64,000 nucleotides of DNA from Mercurialis annua (GCF_937616625.2 NC_065576.1:2172501-2236500); one strand, 5' to 3'. Counted from the first letter of the stretch, positions 1 through 13,400 are shown. Made by a program: numbers and translations. Notes: generated by a model not told the origin, from the letters alone.

Positions 1-242
1 TGTAGTTTGATGTTGTCTGTCTGAACCTTAAAATTTAAGGTTTGAGGTATTCTTAAAAATTGGTTCTTACATATATTTCTTGATTTGAAGCTGATAAAGT
101 TTCAATCTTTGCATCTGGGTATTACAAATTATTGATTTTTTTTTGTTATAGAGGCAAAAGGGTATTCGAAAATATAATTACATTTTGATTATTTGCTTGT
201 TTTTGCCATTTTTTCAGATTTTCAAACTGTGCATACAATATA
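1..242 (+). other. 5' UTR intron and leader of the mannanase gene
   Basis: No coding sequence. The stretch looks intronic (T-rich) and ends in a good acceptor: a T tract then AG at 216-217, followed by a 25-base leader up to the ATG at 243. The first, non-coding exon would lie left of the window. Confidence 0.5.
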
Positions 243-3200
243 ATGGTGGCTGCAAATGGGCTAGTTCTTCCAATTCTAGGGTTTGCTTCATGTATAGCAT
301 TCATTTACATGTCTTTTGGAGATTTTAAACTTAGTTATCGTCGCGGCCCGCATTTAGACTTTGTGACCAGGAATGGAACTCAGTTTATGGTGGATGGTAG
401 ACCTTTTTATATCAATGGGTGGAATTCTTTTTGGTTTATGGATCATTCTGCTGAAGGAGATAGGAAACCTAGAGTGAGTGCAATGTTGCAAGCTGGTGCA
501 AAGATGGGTCTTACTGTTTGTAGAACATGGGCCTTTAATGATGGTGATTATAATGCTCTTCAAATCTCCCCTGGAAAATTCGATGAGCGTGTCTTTCAGG
601 TATGACGAGTGCATTTCTTTGAACTAGTTTCGTAGTTTTCTTGTTGTTGATTACTTGATTGTTTGAGTAGAAATTGATTTGAATTTATTTCATGAGCTTG
701 TTTTCATGATTAAGTTATGATTTGAGTCTTTTCTATGAATTGATTTAAGTATTTATTTGTTTGTTTCCTCTTTAATTAAGATGCCTTACAAAGGCATGGA
801 TTGGCACTAATGATTAGTACTGTTCAGTTGTAAATAACTCAAAACAGGACGCCTGTGTGCCAATGTCACAAATGAGATGCAGAAGCATAGCTCTAAAATG
901 AATAATTTCATAGCAAAATTGTAATGTTCATAGGCAAATATTAAATGCTCACACATTTGTTCTGAGTTAATTAGGTGTGTACTTTAAGCCTTTCCAATCG
1001 AATATGACTACAAAAATGGGTATTTTAAGCTGCTAAATGAGCAATGACGATAAGGAACCGAGACAAAGAACCGTCCTGAGTGTTTTAATGCCTGAAAAAT
1101 GTTGGTAGGGTGCAAATAAATCTTTTTATTGTTTGCTATTTTCTCTTCTTTCTATTATGTATGAGAGAAGAGCAAAAGAAAAATTTATACAGCGTCTTCA
1201 TTTAATAACTTTATCTCCATATTTCATCGACATTTGTAGTTCCATTCATGATTCTTCCATTCCATGTAATAACTGTACTATTTTCCCCCTAAGACAAGCG
1301 TTAATTTTTTATACTAGAGCTTTCTTCTTTGTGTGTTTATATATTGGGGCTAATCATACTTCAAGCTGTCTGCAGTACTACCTCATTGAAAATGTCCAAA
1401 TATGTTACGGTATCATAAGAATGATCATGTTACTTCTCAATCTGTTTTTTTGATTTTAATGACATTTATTGTGGTAGGCATTGGATCATGTCATTGCAGA
1501 AGCAGGACAACATCGAGTCAGGCTGCTTCTAAGTTTAGTCAACAATTTAAAAGCATATGGTGGAAAAACTCAGTATGTGAAGTGGGCATGGGAAGAAGGC
1601 ATTGGCATGAGCTCATCAAATGATTCCTTCTTCTATGATCCAACCATCAAAAAATACTTCAAGAACTATATAAAGGTAAATGGGCATCTAGCTTTCAAAA
1701 CAAATCTATTGGGCGTAAAACTTTGCTGATGTACTTGAGCTCATCAAATGGTTCTCTATTTCGGTCACCAAAACTATGCCACTAGCACACATATATCACA
1801 TTGCTGAAACAATTGACTCCCAAATTTTAAATGCCTGTACTAGGACAGTCCATTATTCTGCTTAAATTGAAGGTCCAACTCTTTGCTATCTGAAGGCCCT
1901 ACGCGTTTCTCTCTCATTCTGTAACTGATACAGGATTATAATTTTATAACTTGTGTCATGTTGGATTGTATGCACATATTATGATATTAAGGAGCTATAG
2001 GCTAATTCATTCTTGTGGTTGATAACATAAGTTCTCCATGCCTATATTGTCATGCGGTTGATTATATAAGCTGTTAACAAACATTAAAATTTCATGTTTT
2101 CTCATTTTGAGAAGCAGATTGAGATATCTTGAAGCAAACCATCTCTATTCCTGTGAGTGTTTGATCAATTCTAATTAAATCTCTATTTCCAGACTATGCT
2201 GACCAGGAAAAACACCATAACGGGGATTGAGTATAGAAATGATCCAACCATCTTTGGATGGGAGCTGATAAATGAACCTCGTTGCATGACTGATCCTTCA
2301 GGTGACACACTTCAAGTAAGTTCTGAACTCCTTATAAGCGGGATAAAGTTTTCATTAGAGACTACATCGTTATGTCGCTAAACTATGTTGAGTGCCTAGA
2401 ATCTTCACTGAAAATTGCTACAATATGACCAATTTTAAATTTCATTTGGAATTCAATTCTTAGAAACACCTTTTACATTTTAAAGTTGCTTGCTTTGTAC
2501 ATAAAGCTCATATGTGCATAATATTTTGACAAATCAGAGGCAGCCGAGACCAGCTTCTCCTAATCATAATAGGGTATCTATTTAATTTGATCTTAGACCT
2601 TTTCTTTTCACTGTATTGGAATTTTAATCCAAAAAGAAAATTAAAAGAAAATTTACCCCTCTTATGCATCCTTTGCTGATGTGCTGAAAATCATGATTTA
2701 AAGTTTCATTAGCATAACTAGTTGATCTCTGTTCATATGCTGACTTTATGAAATGGTTTGTAGACTTGGATAGAGGAAATGTCACGTTTTGTTAAATCAA
2801 TTGACAAGAAACATCTACTGACTGTCGGGTTGGAAGGATTTTATGGTCCTAAGAACCCCAAGAGATTAACTGTCAATCCAGAAGATTGGGCGTCTACACT
2901 CGGATCTGATTTTATTCGCAATTCCAAGGTCCCAGAAATTGATTTTGCCTCCGTTCATGTATATCCTGATCATTGGTAAGTATTGCATTTTACTTCACCC
3001 TACATTGCACTTCCTCGAGCAATATAAATATATGAGTTTGTGTTTCTTTGTATCATCACTTACACATCGAATTAACCATTTGTTTACTAGGATTCAAAAT
3101 CAAGGATTTGAAGAAAAACTGGCATTTGTCCAGAAGTGGATGCAATCGCACATTGAAGATGGTCATTATGAACTCAATAAGCCAGTTTTTTTCACCGAAT

Positions 3201-3496
3201 ACGGATTCTCTAACCTGAACAAGGACTTTCGGCCAGATCAACGTGATCGGTTCTACAAAACTGTGTTAGACATTGTCTATAAATCAGCAAAGAAAAATCG
3301 AGCTGGGGCAGGCGCATTGGTGTGGCAATTGTTCATCGAAGGAATGGACGAGTTTAATGACGATTTCGGGATTGTGCTGTGGGAGAGGCCATCGACATAC
3401 AGATTTGTAACCGAGCAATCATGCAGACTGGCTAGACTCCAAAGGAACCCCCAACCAAATAAATATCTGAAAGAGCTCTGTTTGCAGAGAGAGTAG
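243..3496 (+). CDS. Mannan endo-1,4-beta-mannosidase (GH5), MAN2-like
   Basis: Hydrolyses beta-1,4 linkages in mannan-type hemicellulose of the wall; enters the secretory pathway. Exons 243-599, 1478-1675, 2193-2315, 2764-2975 and 3091-3496 join in frame to 431 aa, a normal length for plant MAN proteins. All introns are GT/AG. The N-terminus has one hydrophobic signal or anchor segment (about residues 7-26). Family motifs in order: [26 protein letters not shown] near the start of exon 2, WELINEPRC with the predicted acid/base Glu213, [19 protein letters not shown], and [13 protein letters not shown] with the predicted nucleophile Glu333. From memory the closest Arabidopsis relatives are MAN2/MAN5/MAN6. 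The start is the first ATG and supplies the hydrophobic leader. Nothing appears broken. Confidence 0.95.
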
Positions 3497-4256
3497 AATT
3501 GTATTTCTTCTGTAGGGAATGTGTTTGTGGTGCCAGATTGCCGACGAACGGATGCGAGTCATCATCATTTTGTACCATATTCTTCTCAGTTCCACACAAA
3601 ATATGTAATTCATATTAGATTACGCGAGTATAGGTGATATTGCAAGAGAGATTATATACATCTGCACAATTCTGTTGTTAGAAACTTATAAGAGATAATA
3701 TGCGTTTATTGCCTGTCGTCAAAGAAAGATAAAATATGGTGCAATTCATTTGTAGAGTTTCTTTTTGAGCAAAGGGTCATATTTTAGCACTCTGAAAACT
3801 CTAAAAATATATAAATGGGTGTGATTGATTTTATTGGTAAAAAACTATGAATTCAATTGTTAAATTTGTATGAATTTGGCTTACAAGGTCAGTGCTGGAT
3901 GGGTCCAACTATGAGACCGCGCTTTTTCCCTTTCGAGATTTAAACTTATCACTACTCAATCCGGGTAAATTTCTTATGGGTGGAAAAGCTCTAACTCCAA
4001 ATTTTTTGAACGGCTGCATACTTACAACCTCACTTGTGCTCGGAGGTACAAAATTTAGATAAAGTTTCTTAAATAAAAAGGAAACATACATTCAAGAAAA
4101 ATGAAGCCATTTCATGAACATTAATAGATCACAACTTAAATCAGAAACAAGATCAAAAAACAGAAACTATAGGATTAGATTTATATGACATAAGAGTCGG
4201 AATCAACAGACATTTCATCGAACACCTACACCCAAAAATTAAAATCACAAAAAGAT
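3497..4256. other. Convergent intergenic region
   Basis: Lies between the 3' ends of the mannanase gene (+) and the small gene at 4257 (-). It should hold both 3' UTRs. A less AT-rich patch at about 3885-4080 may be an old repeat, but I cannot assign it. No credible open frame. Confidence 0.5.
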
Positions 4257-4919
4257 CTAATTACTTGATCTTTGCTTAGCCAATCTTGGCGAAGTTCTAA
4301 CTCTGCTCACAGGACTCGATCCATTTTTCTCAACATTTTTCGCCTTCTTCCCGGAATTCTCCCTGTTCACCTCCTCAACAATCTTCATCACATCACCACC
4401 AACACCACCTCTCCTTGTTCTGACTCCACCACCATCACTACCCGCCGTAGCCACCGTTGCCACTTTGTCAAATTCCCCCACCAGCTTCCTTGCAGGCCTC
4501 TTCTTGATCATCTTCTCAGCAACTTCATTTCCTTCCTCTTCACTATCTTCGTCAAAAATCGCCAGAAATTTCCGCCTCTTTGTCACTTTTGAAGCAGGCG
4601 GGGGCGAAACCGAACACGCCCTCTTCCCATTATCATTTCTATGATCAGATTTAGGGCTATTTTTCGCCTCCATTTTTGCTTCTTTTTCTCTAAATTTACG
4701 GAGCTTCATAGCATTGCCTTCGATATGGCCTTGGAAACGGAGGCGCTGGAAGCTAAGGCCACCCATCGACCAATGAGCCTCCTGAGCCCAGGAAAGAAAC
4801 GGATCGGAGACAGAAACCGGCGGGTCGACCCGATCTGTGTTGAATTTCACATCGGTGTAGATGCGCGGACGGGGGAGGCTGCTGCCGTAGAATTTTCCGG
4901 GACCCAAAGGATAAACCAT
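4257..4919 (-). CDS. Conserved plant protein of unknown function, basic C-terminus
   Basis: Single exon, 220 aa. I recognise the N-terminus (MVYPLGPGKFYG, then LPRPRIYTDVKFN, RVDPPVSVSDPFLSWA, EAHWSMGGLSFQRLR) as a block conserved in uncharacterised land-plant proteins; no function is known to me. After about residue 90 the protein is low-complexity and charged: Lys/Arg clusters (KVTKRRKF, MIKKRPARK) that could be nuclear-localisation signals, an acidic stretch (DEDSEEEGNEVAEK) and a Ser/Arg-rich tail ending SPRLAKQRSSN. A nuclear or chromatin-associated role is inference only. The gene diverges from the E2 gene to its right; a TATA box and a telo-box lie just upstream. Confidence 0.82.
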   Translation of the reverse strand: MVYPLGPGKFYGSSLPRPRIYTDVKFNTDRVDPPVSVSDPFLSWAQEAHWSMGGLSFQRLRFQGHIEGNAMKLRKFREKEAKMEAKNSPKSDHRNDNGKRACSVSPPPASKVTKRRKFLAIFDEDSEEEGNEVAEKMIKKRPARKLVGEFDKVATVATAGSDGGGVRTRRGGVGGDVMKIVEEVNRENSGKKAKNVEKNGSSPVSRVRTSPRLAKQRSSN

Positions 4920-4985
4920 GATTGATCAAGGATTAAGAGAGAAAATTTATGAGTGAGATTTTATTTTATTTTGATTTGTTTGTGA

Positions 4986-5007
4986 TTAGGGTTTAGGTTT
5001 TTATATA
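4986..5007 (-). promoter_or_regulatory. TATA box and telo-box upstream of the 4257-4919 gene
   Basis: Read on the minus strand, TATATAA lies at 5007-5001, about 82 bases before the ATG at 4919. It is followed by TAAACCCTAA (4995-4986), which contains the plant telo-box AAACCCTA. Telo-boxes are common near the start sites of growth and translation genes and can recruit Polycomb factors; whether this one acts is not known. Confidence 0.55.
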
Positions 5008-5193
5008 CAGAGGGGAAGAAGATGGCGCGGGTAAATGTGGTAATGGCGGGAGGAATTTTGGCGCCTGAAATTGGCGCCTTTTGGTTTGGGGAATTTTGGT
5101 ATTGCTGGGCTTTTTATGGGCTGGACTATTATGAAATTTTGGACTTTCAGATGATTTTAAAAGTAATTACTTGCAAATTTAAGTTTTCATTAA

Positions 5194-5330
5194 GGGGAAT
5201 ATTAGGGTTAATTTGTTTTTAATGTACTTTGTTGATTTAATTATTGGATAAAAGTAATGATTATTTATTTAAGTGTAATAAATGGATAGAATAGTAATTA
5301 CTTTGTAAAATAAAATGAAAGGAAAAGCCC
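5194..5330. mobile_element. 137-bp Mutator-type MITE (family A, copy 1)
   Basis: Runs from GGGGAATATT to AAAAGCCC and is flanked by an exact 9-bp duplication, TTTCATTAA (5185-5193 and 5331-5339), the size made by Mutator transposases. Its interior (from TTTTTAATGTACTTTGTT through the run ending ACTTTGTAAAA) matches the element at 15796-15936. It sits in the divergent promoter region of the neighbouring genes. Confidence 0.75.
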
Positions 5331-6319
5331 TTTCATTAATACATGTATAAGCCAATAACTTAAAAAAGAAACTCGACCGATCAATTTAATTAATTTAATT
5401 AAAAATTAGTGTTAAATCTCAAATTTTTATAAAAGAAACAAGTCATTGGGGGATTAAATTTTCAAATTTTTATTTTAATTTATTAATTATTTTATTATAA
5501 AAGAAAAGACGTTTGTAGAAAAAAATAAACTCGTAACTATAACATTTTAAAAAAAAAAAAAAACTTATAACCTTAACATAATAATACAAAACACTTATAT
5601 ATAGTTTAAGCCATAGCTCATTGGTTGTTTATTAGTTATAATATATCCATTTCAGTTTTTAATTGTCTCTAAGCTATACAGTGATTGACTAATAATCTAC
5701 CAAAAATAGGTATTTTTACAAAAAAAAATGAAAGAAAATACATTTTTGAAAAAAGCCCCAGAAAAAATTCCCACCACACGATTAATCACCCACACAACAC
5801 TAGCATTCATAACTCATAAGTCAATCTAAAGAACAAATCTCAGTACAAAAACACTTCATCCTAAAATAAAATCAATCGCACTGAATAAAACCGTTTCGAT
5901 TACTTCCAACGTACGATATAAAAAAATAAAATCATAAGACGATCATATTTCTATCAAGAACCCTCTCGCTTTCACTGTGTGTTGTTCATCACGTCACGTC
6001 ACTCAGTAATATTTTCTCTTGTTTTGATTCATAGTTAGAAACTGTTCAGGTAATTAATTTTCTCGCCCAGTTTTTTTTTTCTACTGTTTTTGCGTTTAAA
6101 ATTCAACAGTCTGTATGTAAAATTAATAACAGAGGAATTAAAATTAAGTTAACGATCGATCTTCATATTAACGATCAGGCTGATTCTTTTAATGTGTTTT
6201 TGTCTGGAATTTAGTTGAATTGCTCTACTCATGCTTAATTTTCTTTAAATTATTTTTTGTGTGTGAAAATTGTGATTAATTTTATAATTTTTGTGATTAG
6301 GTTTGTTCGATTTGATGTG
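5331..6319 (+). promoter_or_regulatory. Promoter region, leader and 5' UTR intron of the E2 gene
   Basis: AT-rich. A TATA-like GATATAAAAA at 5915-5924 would place the transcript start near 5950. The leader exon ends at CAG 6049 and a 5' UTR intron (6050-6300, GT/AG) is removed before the ATG at 6320. Introns in this position are frequent in plant ubiquitin-pathway genes. Confidence 0.5.
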
Positions 6320-8768
6320 ATGGATATCGATAAAATTGAGTCGTATTCGAAGGGGAAAACAAAAGTGGACGACTATAACGCGTTGCAGCAACAAATTGTT
6401 AAGGTAGGTGTAGGTTTTAAGTCTTACTTATGTTATTATATATAGGGAAATAATTGTGAACCGTTGTTTGTTTGCGTGTTTGTGTGTTTGTTTCAGGATA
6501 GTTTATCTTGTGATAGTGGAGTTTCGGTTAGTGTGGAGGGATCAGTTGATAGTAATGATCATATGAAGGTTGACTTGAACAATGTTAATAGTTCCAATTC
6601 TGATATTTCGTATCGTGATAATGATGATGTGACTTTTGATGGCGGTGATGATTACGCTGATGAGGATGATGTTGATGAGGAGGATTGTGAGGATGACGAT
6701 GATTTTGAGTACTTATATGAAGAAGAAGAGGATGATTATTTGGCTATTCAGTCTCAATTTGATAATGTGGATCTTCCGACTGGAGTTGAGGCATCAATTG
6801 ATTGGCTGAAGGAACCTGCTACTTCCACGTCTGGTACAGGCATTTTAACTGCTGCAGATTCCTCTGATGGCAAGCGGAAGTCTACTATTCTTGATGTTGT
6901 CGAAACAAAAAGGAAGGCAACTGAAGGTCAAGGAGCTACTACATCGTGTAATAGTGCAGCTACTGCAGAATCAAGCTCTAATAGTGAACCAGTTGGTAAC
7001 AATGAAAATGTGATCATTCGAAAATTTAAGAACTTTAAACAATTTGATACGGTGGAAGACGTCTCAGATCATCACTTTAGCAAAATGGACTTGTCCAATA
7101 AACAGGTATTTGAGTTGCAGATAAACAATCTATCTCTGTATCACCCTGTTTTTTTTTTTTCAAATTGTTTTGTTAATCATTGAACTTAGTATTAATTTGT
7201 TTTCTCTTTTTATTAGTCCCCTAATCCTAAGAATTGGGCAAAGATAATTCAAGAGGAATGGAAGATTCTGGAGAAGGACCTACCTGGTTAGTTCGAGTTC
7301 TGTTTTATTTTATTGGTATATACCTATTTCTGGTTTGCCTATTTACTATTCCTCACTGTTCTCTGCCTATGCATTCTAGATACAATATCTGTTAGAGTAT
7401 ATGAATCAAGGATGGATCTTTTGAGGGCTGTTATAGTAGGACCTGCCGGTACTCCTTATCACGATGGCCTTTTTGTCTTCGACTGTCTCTTCCCATCTAC
7501 TTATCCCAATACATCACCTGTACGTATGTTTGCACTCTGCTCTTTACAATATTATTAAATGTATCCCACATTTTGTTAATTTTGAACTTTTTCTGTCAGA
7601 CTGTGTATTATTATTCTGGTGGACTTCGCTTAAATCCAAATTTATATGAATGTGGGAAAGTTTGTCTTAGTCTATTGGGGACATGGAGCGGACAGCAAAA
7701 TGAGATGTGGATTCCAGGGACATCAACAATGCTTCAAGTATTGGTATCTATTCAAGCTCTCATTTTGAATGCAAAACCCTTCTTCAACGAGCCCGGGCAT
7801 GAATCAAGTTTTCAAGGTAAGAATGGCGATAGGCGATCCAGGGAATATAGTGAGAATGCGTTTATCTTATCTTTGAAGACAATGATGTACACAATCCGAC
7901 GACCACCTAAGGTACTGTACAATCTCTGAAATTGTCTTTAATATGATAGTATCAATACTGAAGTTCATGCTTTGAGTTAGTAGATTCTTTCTCTGGTATT
8001 AGTCCGTATTTGGGAAAATCTATATTAGTTTCATTACTATAGTGAATGTCTGAACTTCTATTTTTTCAAAATTGGTGTTTTAACTTGTTAAAATTATATC
8101 AAAGGCGTGCTTCTAGGCTCTACCCATTCAATCACCGGAACAAGGTCATAAACTAATTTTAAATTAGTTGTTGTGATTTGACACTTTTTGATTTCACATA
8201 GCCAAGTATATCATTGGCATACACTGCCATCATTTTTTTCATTGATATTATAGTGAATCTTAAGCAAACGTGAGATTTATTTTTGGCTTTTTAGTATGGT
8301 GAGCGGAAAACGTCTAACAGTTTAGACACCACTAGTGTAATTTTCTTTATTTTTTTTATTGAGAATCTTGTCTTGCTTTTATTCACATTGAAGGTTAATT
8401 TTACTCTATTCTTCCACAAGCACATATAGAACTAGTAATATATAACATTTTCGCTGCTCCGAAAAATATTTATCTAACACATAGAGAGAATCTAACGAAA
8501 TTGAATTGGCTCGCAGTATTTTGAAGACTATGTCATTGGTCACTTCCACATCCGTGCTCATGATATTCTGGTAGCATGCAAAGCCTATTTGGATGGTGCT
8601 ACAGTCGGTACTGTTACAGTTAGAGACGGAGTAGCTATTATCGATGAAGCAGAAAGGAGTGGCTCTGATGATTTTAAAGTAACTCTAAAGAAGATATTAA
8701 ATTCTATTATCACAAACTTTACTAGATTTGGGGAAATAGATTGCGAGAAGTTTCGGGTCCATGACTGA
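6320..8768 (+). CDS. Ubiquitin-conjugating enzyme E2, UBC25/PFU type
   Basis: Accepts ubiquitin from E1 on a cysteine and passes it to substrates. Exons 6320-6403, 6497-7105, 7217-7286, 7380-7519, 7600-7911 and 8517-8768 join in frame to 488 aa. Residues 1-230 are a disordered, very acidic extension (runs of D/E around residues 76-103). The UBC fold starts near residue 236 (NWAKIIQEEWKILEKDLP) and contains RLNPNLYECGKVCLSLLGTW with the predicted catalytic Cys323. A C-terminal extension (YFEDYVIGHF, ILVACKAYLDGA) is typical of the large plant E2s related to PHO2 (UBC23-26, PFU1-3). Its short version of the N-terminus argues for the UBC25/PFU branch rather than full-length PHO2/UBC24. The 3' UTR may contain an intron starting at GTAAGTATG (8832). 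Confidence 0.92.
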
Positions 8769-9226
8769 AAAATAACAGTGAACAAACTGACAGCAGATGA
8801 AGAAGGGTGCGCTGGTGTCTCAAAGCCAACTGTAAGTATGATCATCGTTTCTCATCAAACAATAACAGATCTTACTGGATTGCCAGTTTAAGAATAATTT
8901 TTGCTTTTTAATTTTTTTAGATTCTAGGGCGATGTTGATATTACAGTGTTAATGACTTGAGGGGTCGTAAATTCTGCTTACTTTTAAATAAATTCTTTTG
9001 GCTGTCTTGTGTATATATATACCGGAAAAAATTCAACATAAACAGTAGAGAGTATGCTTGTTTTTTGGTTTACCTTTTGACTGATCATGAAGATTCCGGT
9101 TTTGATGGCAACATATATGTTTTATTTCTTAAAATGAATCTTAGCAGGAACTGTGTAGCTATGTAACATTGTTCTTTATCTACATTTGCTTCAGCTGGTT
9201 ACATGGATCAATCTTATTATTATGTA

Positions 9227-9462
9227 CTCCCTCCCTTCAATTTAAGAAGGCACAAATGCATTTTGCTCATAGGTTAAGAATACAATAAATACTAGTTTTT
9301 TTCTTATTTTCTTCCTATTAATAGCGTCTTGTAATTTGTGTATAGAATATTGGTCATTAATTTTAGAAAAAGAAAGGAGGGTAAAAGAGAATTCCATATA
9401 AATGGCACAAAAGTAATGATATGGCCTTATATGGAACATAAAATATAAATGTCTCTTCTTAA
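9227..9462. mobile_element. Degenerate Stowaway-like segment
   Basis: Begins CTCCCTCCCTTCAATTTAAG after a TA, as Stowaway elements do. The right side ends in a partial inverted match (TCTCTTCTTAA) but lacks the outer CTCCCTCC end, so the element is truncated or badly eroded. Confidence 0.35.
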
Positions 9463-9532
9463 CAAGTAGCAGTGTTTTAAAAATCGAGTCGGCATAACTG
9501 CTGATTTACAGTTCAATCCGTTGAATAAATAA

Positions 9533-9536
<4 letters not shown>

Positions 9537-9574
<38 letters not shown>
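9537..9574. repeat. (AT)n microsatellite
   Basis: About 19 consecutive AT dinucleotides in the E2-TPC1 intergenic region. Confidence 0.95.
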
Positions 9575-9578
<4 letters not shown>

Positions 9579-10380
9579 ACAAAATAAGTTTACATTGTAA
9601 ATTTAAATACATACACATAAATTTATTAAAAAATTACCTTCTATTTAATAAATAAATAACTAGTCTAGATGACTTTTACATATTAATAGATTCTAAATTT
9701 ATTTTTTTTATTCAAGAGGTTGAACCATGTTATATTCTTTTTTAAAAAACCTATCTTATTTTTGTTTCTCCATCGAATGATCTACTAAATCGTGAAATCG
9801 ATTTCTCCAATAAGTGCACCCCATCCCCCCAATTATAAAAAAATATATATTATATTTCTGGCCGGATGGATGCAGTGCATGATCCGTAGAGTTGGAGAGT
9901 TGATTATCAATAAAATTTCTGCCAACCAATTCCTCTTCCTCTGTTCATATTAAAGAAGTAAATACAAATATCATTATGTTTCAGTTTACTATCCAACCAA
10001 ATTAAAAAAATGATTACGCAAATCTGCTAATTTTTCATGACAAATATTAATTGATAAATTTAGCATGCCACATTGATTTGCTATATAAATCAACAAAACA
10101 TAAAAGATATTTCAGAAAACCACGTCATATACATATCCCAGGTATATCACCTAATTGCTTTGGGATTTAAAAGTGCATATTATACACACAACACAACACA
10201 AACAAAAAGAGACCCTAAATAAACCGAGTATGTACACCATGCTAATGCAAGAATAAAACTTTCTCTGCACTTCCTTTCAGTGTTTCCATAATTAAATGGG
10301 ATGAACCCTATTAACCAACCAAAACCTGCAATCCCCAGCAATTAAGAATTTATTAACCCTTCGGATACGTAATAATCGTA

Positions 10381-10460
10381 TATCAGCAATATATATGTAT
10401 ATATCATTATAATGCTTGTATATCAGCAATATATATGTATATATCATCATAATGCTCGTG
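10381..10460. repeat. Tandem duplication of a 40-bp unit
   Basis: Two near-identical 40-base copies (10381-10420 and 10421-10460), each starting TATCAGCAATATATATG. They lie 35 bases past the TPC1 stop codon, probably within its 3' UTR. Confidence 0.9.
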
Positions 10461-10495
10461 ATAATTAGTTTGCCTACCAGAAAATATAAGATGAT

Positions 10496-13400
10496 TTATG
10501 GTTCAGGGTGACTGTGATCCAGCTCAGAGCTCAGCATATGGTGGAGAAGAGCATCAACTCTTTGACTGCGAGTTTTTGTGCTGCACAAACCAATACAATG
10601 TTTTATTGTAACCACTTAACATCTAGATTAATAATTATTACATTTTAATATTCAGCTTAAAAGCGTACCCAAAGCTTCGAGGCTTCTTTGCACGTCTCGC
10701 ATCCTTGATTAAGAAAAAACAAATATATATATCAGATGCAATAATAAATGTAAGCTGTGAATAGAGCTTATAGAACTATTGATATAAAATGATATAGTAA
10801 AGGTTATAATGGTAGAACAGAAAATTAGGTAAGAATAATGAATATTGTCAAAACTCGGAAGCAAGGTCAACTTGGTCTAGTAGGTTATTATATAAGCTCA
10901 CTCTCGCAGAGTTCTGAAAAAATTCAAAATCTTACAATAGAAAAGATGAGTTATCCTAAGGACAACAACTGAATGCTTCCTATAAGGTTCACTCTCTAAT
11001 TGCTTCCTTCTTGTGACTGCAAATGATCATTTACTTGAGAAAACTATTTCAAGAAAAAGGAATCGGGAATTGAATAAAAATGATTTTTGCATTACACGAT
11101 GTGGTGTGCCAACACCATTTATAAATTAATAAATAAACACCCTTCAAAAAATATCATTGAACTACAAATCAAATAATAGGGACACATTTGAAACTCAAAA
11201 CCATAATTTTCTATGGCGTCATTTAACAGGCATAGGAAAATTTGAACGCAACTTGGGAATGTTCATCTAAACTGCACAGCAGTCTTAATAAGGCTATGCA
11301 CCAGCCTGCATCATGATCTACTTTTTTTTTTTGATTAAAAATTGGAAGTTATGACTTTTCTTAAAATAAACATACAACTATATAAGTATAACTGGTACAC
11401 ACCCTGTTTTCATCTTGCTCTGATGTCTCAAGTTCCATTTCAGAAAAGAAAGCTTCCAAGACAAATGCAACAACCTGAAATACATTGGAATGAACAGTTG
11501 TTAGGTTTTGCAACAATAGATGCATCTAAAGTACTAGAACTTTGCATTTCTACAGGTGTGTTAGACAGGAATTAGCACGGAAGTATACGTGGATAAATAC
11601 TAGTCCTTAATGGGTACCAGGCTAATTCTTTCATTTTTTTCCCGCTATTTTTAGGCAAAAGAGCAGAACTCTGTTTACACTACTGTTGCAGTACATTACT
11701 TACCAAATTCAAAAGCAATAGAACACTTATAAGGTAGAAGCTGATGAAATATGCAAAGCTCCATGAAGTTCCAGTCAAATCTCTGTAGCTCTGAAATAGT
11801 ACGATATAAATCCATGATGCTTCAAGTAATTGCAAAAATAAACAAGTAAAAAAAGAATCTAAATTCAGCGCCAAAACAGGTAAACAATACTTCTATAAAG
11901 TTTCTAAATGACCCATACAGCATACAATTATCCCGATCATGTAATAAATACTTGTCAAGAGCATTTTCCATGCTACTAGAGTTCCATAAACTGTATGACA
12001 TGCATAGCTTGAGCACTCTTATTATCTTAATTATGAAAAGAGAGCAGCAATAGGGAGGATCCCACACTGGCATGATCCAGTTGTTTTCGAGTCTTGTATG
12101 ATGATATAAAACATATTAGCAGCAACTAATGACATATTTTAGAGATTTCTCATAAGGGCTCTCAGCCATATGAAGAATCTCACTGGAGATATTGCCTTAT
12201 TGGCTTTGGGAGAAGTGGTCTTATTCTCGGTATGGTCTCAATCAGTTTGCTCTCTTTAGGTTGGAAGATAAACTTTAGATAAATCAATCACCCTCTCTAT
12301 TCCAAGGGTGCTGAATCTTCTGTTGCCGTCATGGAAGAAACAAAGTAGCTCCTAAATTATACGTGAGAGACATGCAATAAATGGGAATATAACTGCTACT
12401 CTGCTAAGGATACTACATGGAAGGAGAGATTGGAAGAAGTATGTTCTCACCATACACATAATTTACGATAATAACAATACAGCATAAAATAGACAAACAT
12501 GCAGAAGATCTTAGCTTAACAGTGTTACCTGCATCCAGATTTGCCAATTCCCCATCACCAGCAAATTGAAAAGTGTCACCATTCCATTTGGATAGTCATT
12601 AAAATTGAAAAGTAAATAACTGAAGTTGTCAAGGAAATTGATCCATAAGACTTTATCAGTACAATCAATTCCAGGGGAAGTATGCAAACATGTACCTGAT
12701 TCTGTACGTCATGACCACATGGCAGGACATTACCCCATAATTATACTTTAGCAATCTAAAGGGAGAATAGAAGCTATATGTAGTACCATTATATACATAG
12801 ATAGTTACTGGTTTATGAAAAAAAAGGATTTCATCATGAATTAAGATAAAGGATACTCAGCTTCAGCAAGATCTGTGCCCTCCACATTGGGGTTCCCAGC
12901 ATTGACAATTCCACCAAAGATCTACAATTTTAAATGAGCAGAGAATGTTATCACTGTAAATAATTGGGCAATGCCAAGGGGAATGAACGCCAATTTGGTG
13001 TCCCAAAGATGCACGATTCCAAGAAAAGATAATTGTGTTTATTGAGTAATGAGTCATGAGCAAGATGGAAACTCTGGCTAAGGACGAAAACATAATCAAG
13101 CATACAAATAGCATAATATCCAACTTTCACTAATATAATTTTTTAGTTATAACTGCACAAAAATATTTTCTGCCCAAAAGACTAATTACCAGCTTTGAGG
13201 CAAAAGAACAAAGTCATGCGTACCAATAGAATACTATCCACGAAGCTTCATTATTATAAATTAATAAGTTATAACTGCACAAAAATATTCTCTGCCCAGA
13301 AGACTAATTACCAGCTTTCAGGCAAAAGGTAACTAAGTAAGTTTTTGACACTGAAAACAATATTAATGAACCCAATACACGCTATAAGATACTCCGCATT

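Larger units (their letters stand above)
8769..10495. other. Convergent intergenic region between E2 and TPC1 genes
   Basis: Holds the 3' UTRs of both genes, a degenerate MITE-like segment (9227-9462), an (AT)n run and a duplicated 40-mer next to the TPC1 stop. No coding frame with recognisable content. Confidence 0.5.

Noticed and set aside
3885..4080. Possible SINE in the mannanase 3' flank
   Set aside because: One weak box-B-like word, but no box A at the right distance, no poly-A tail and no target duplication.
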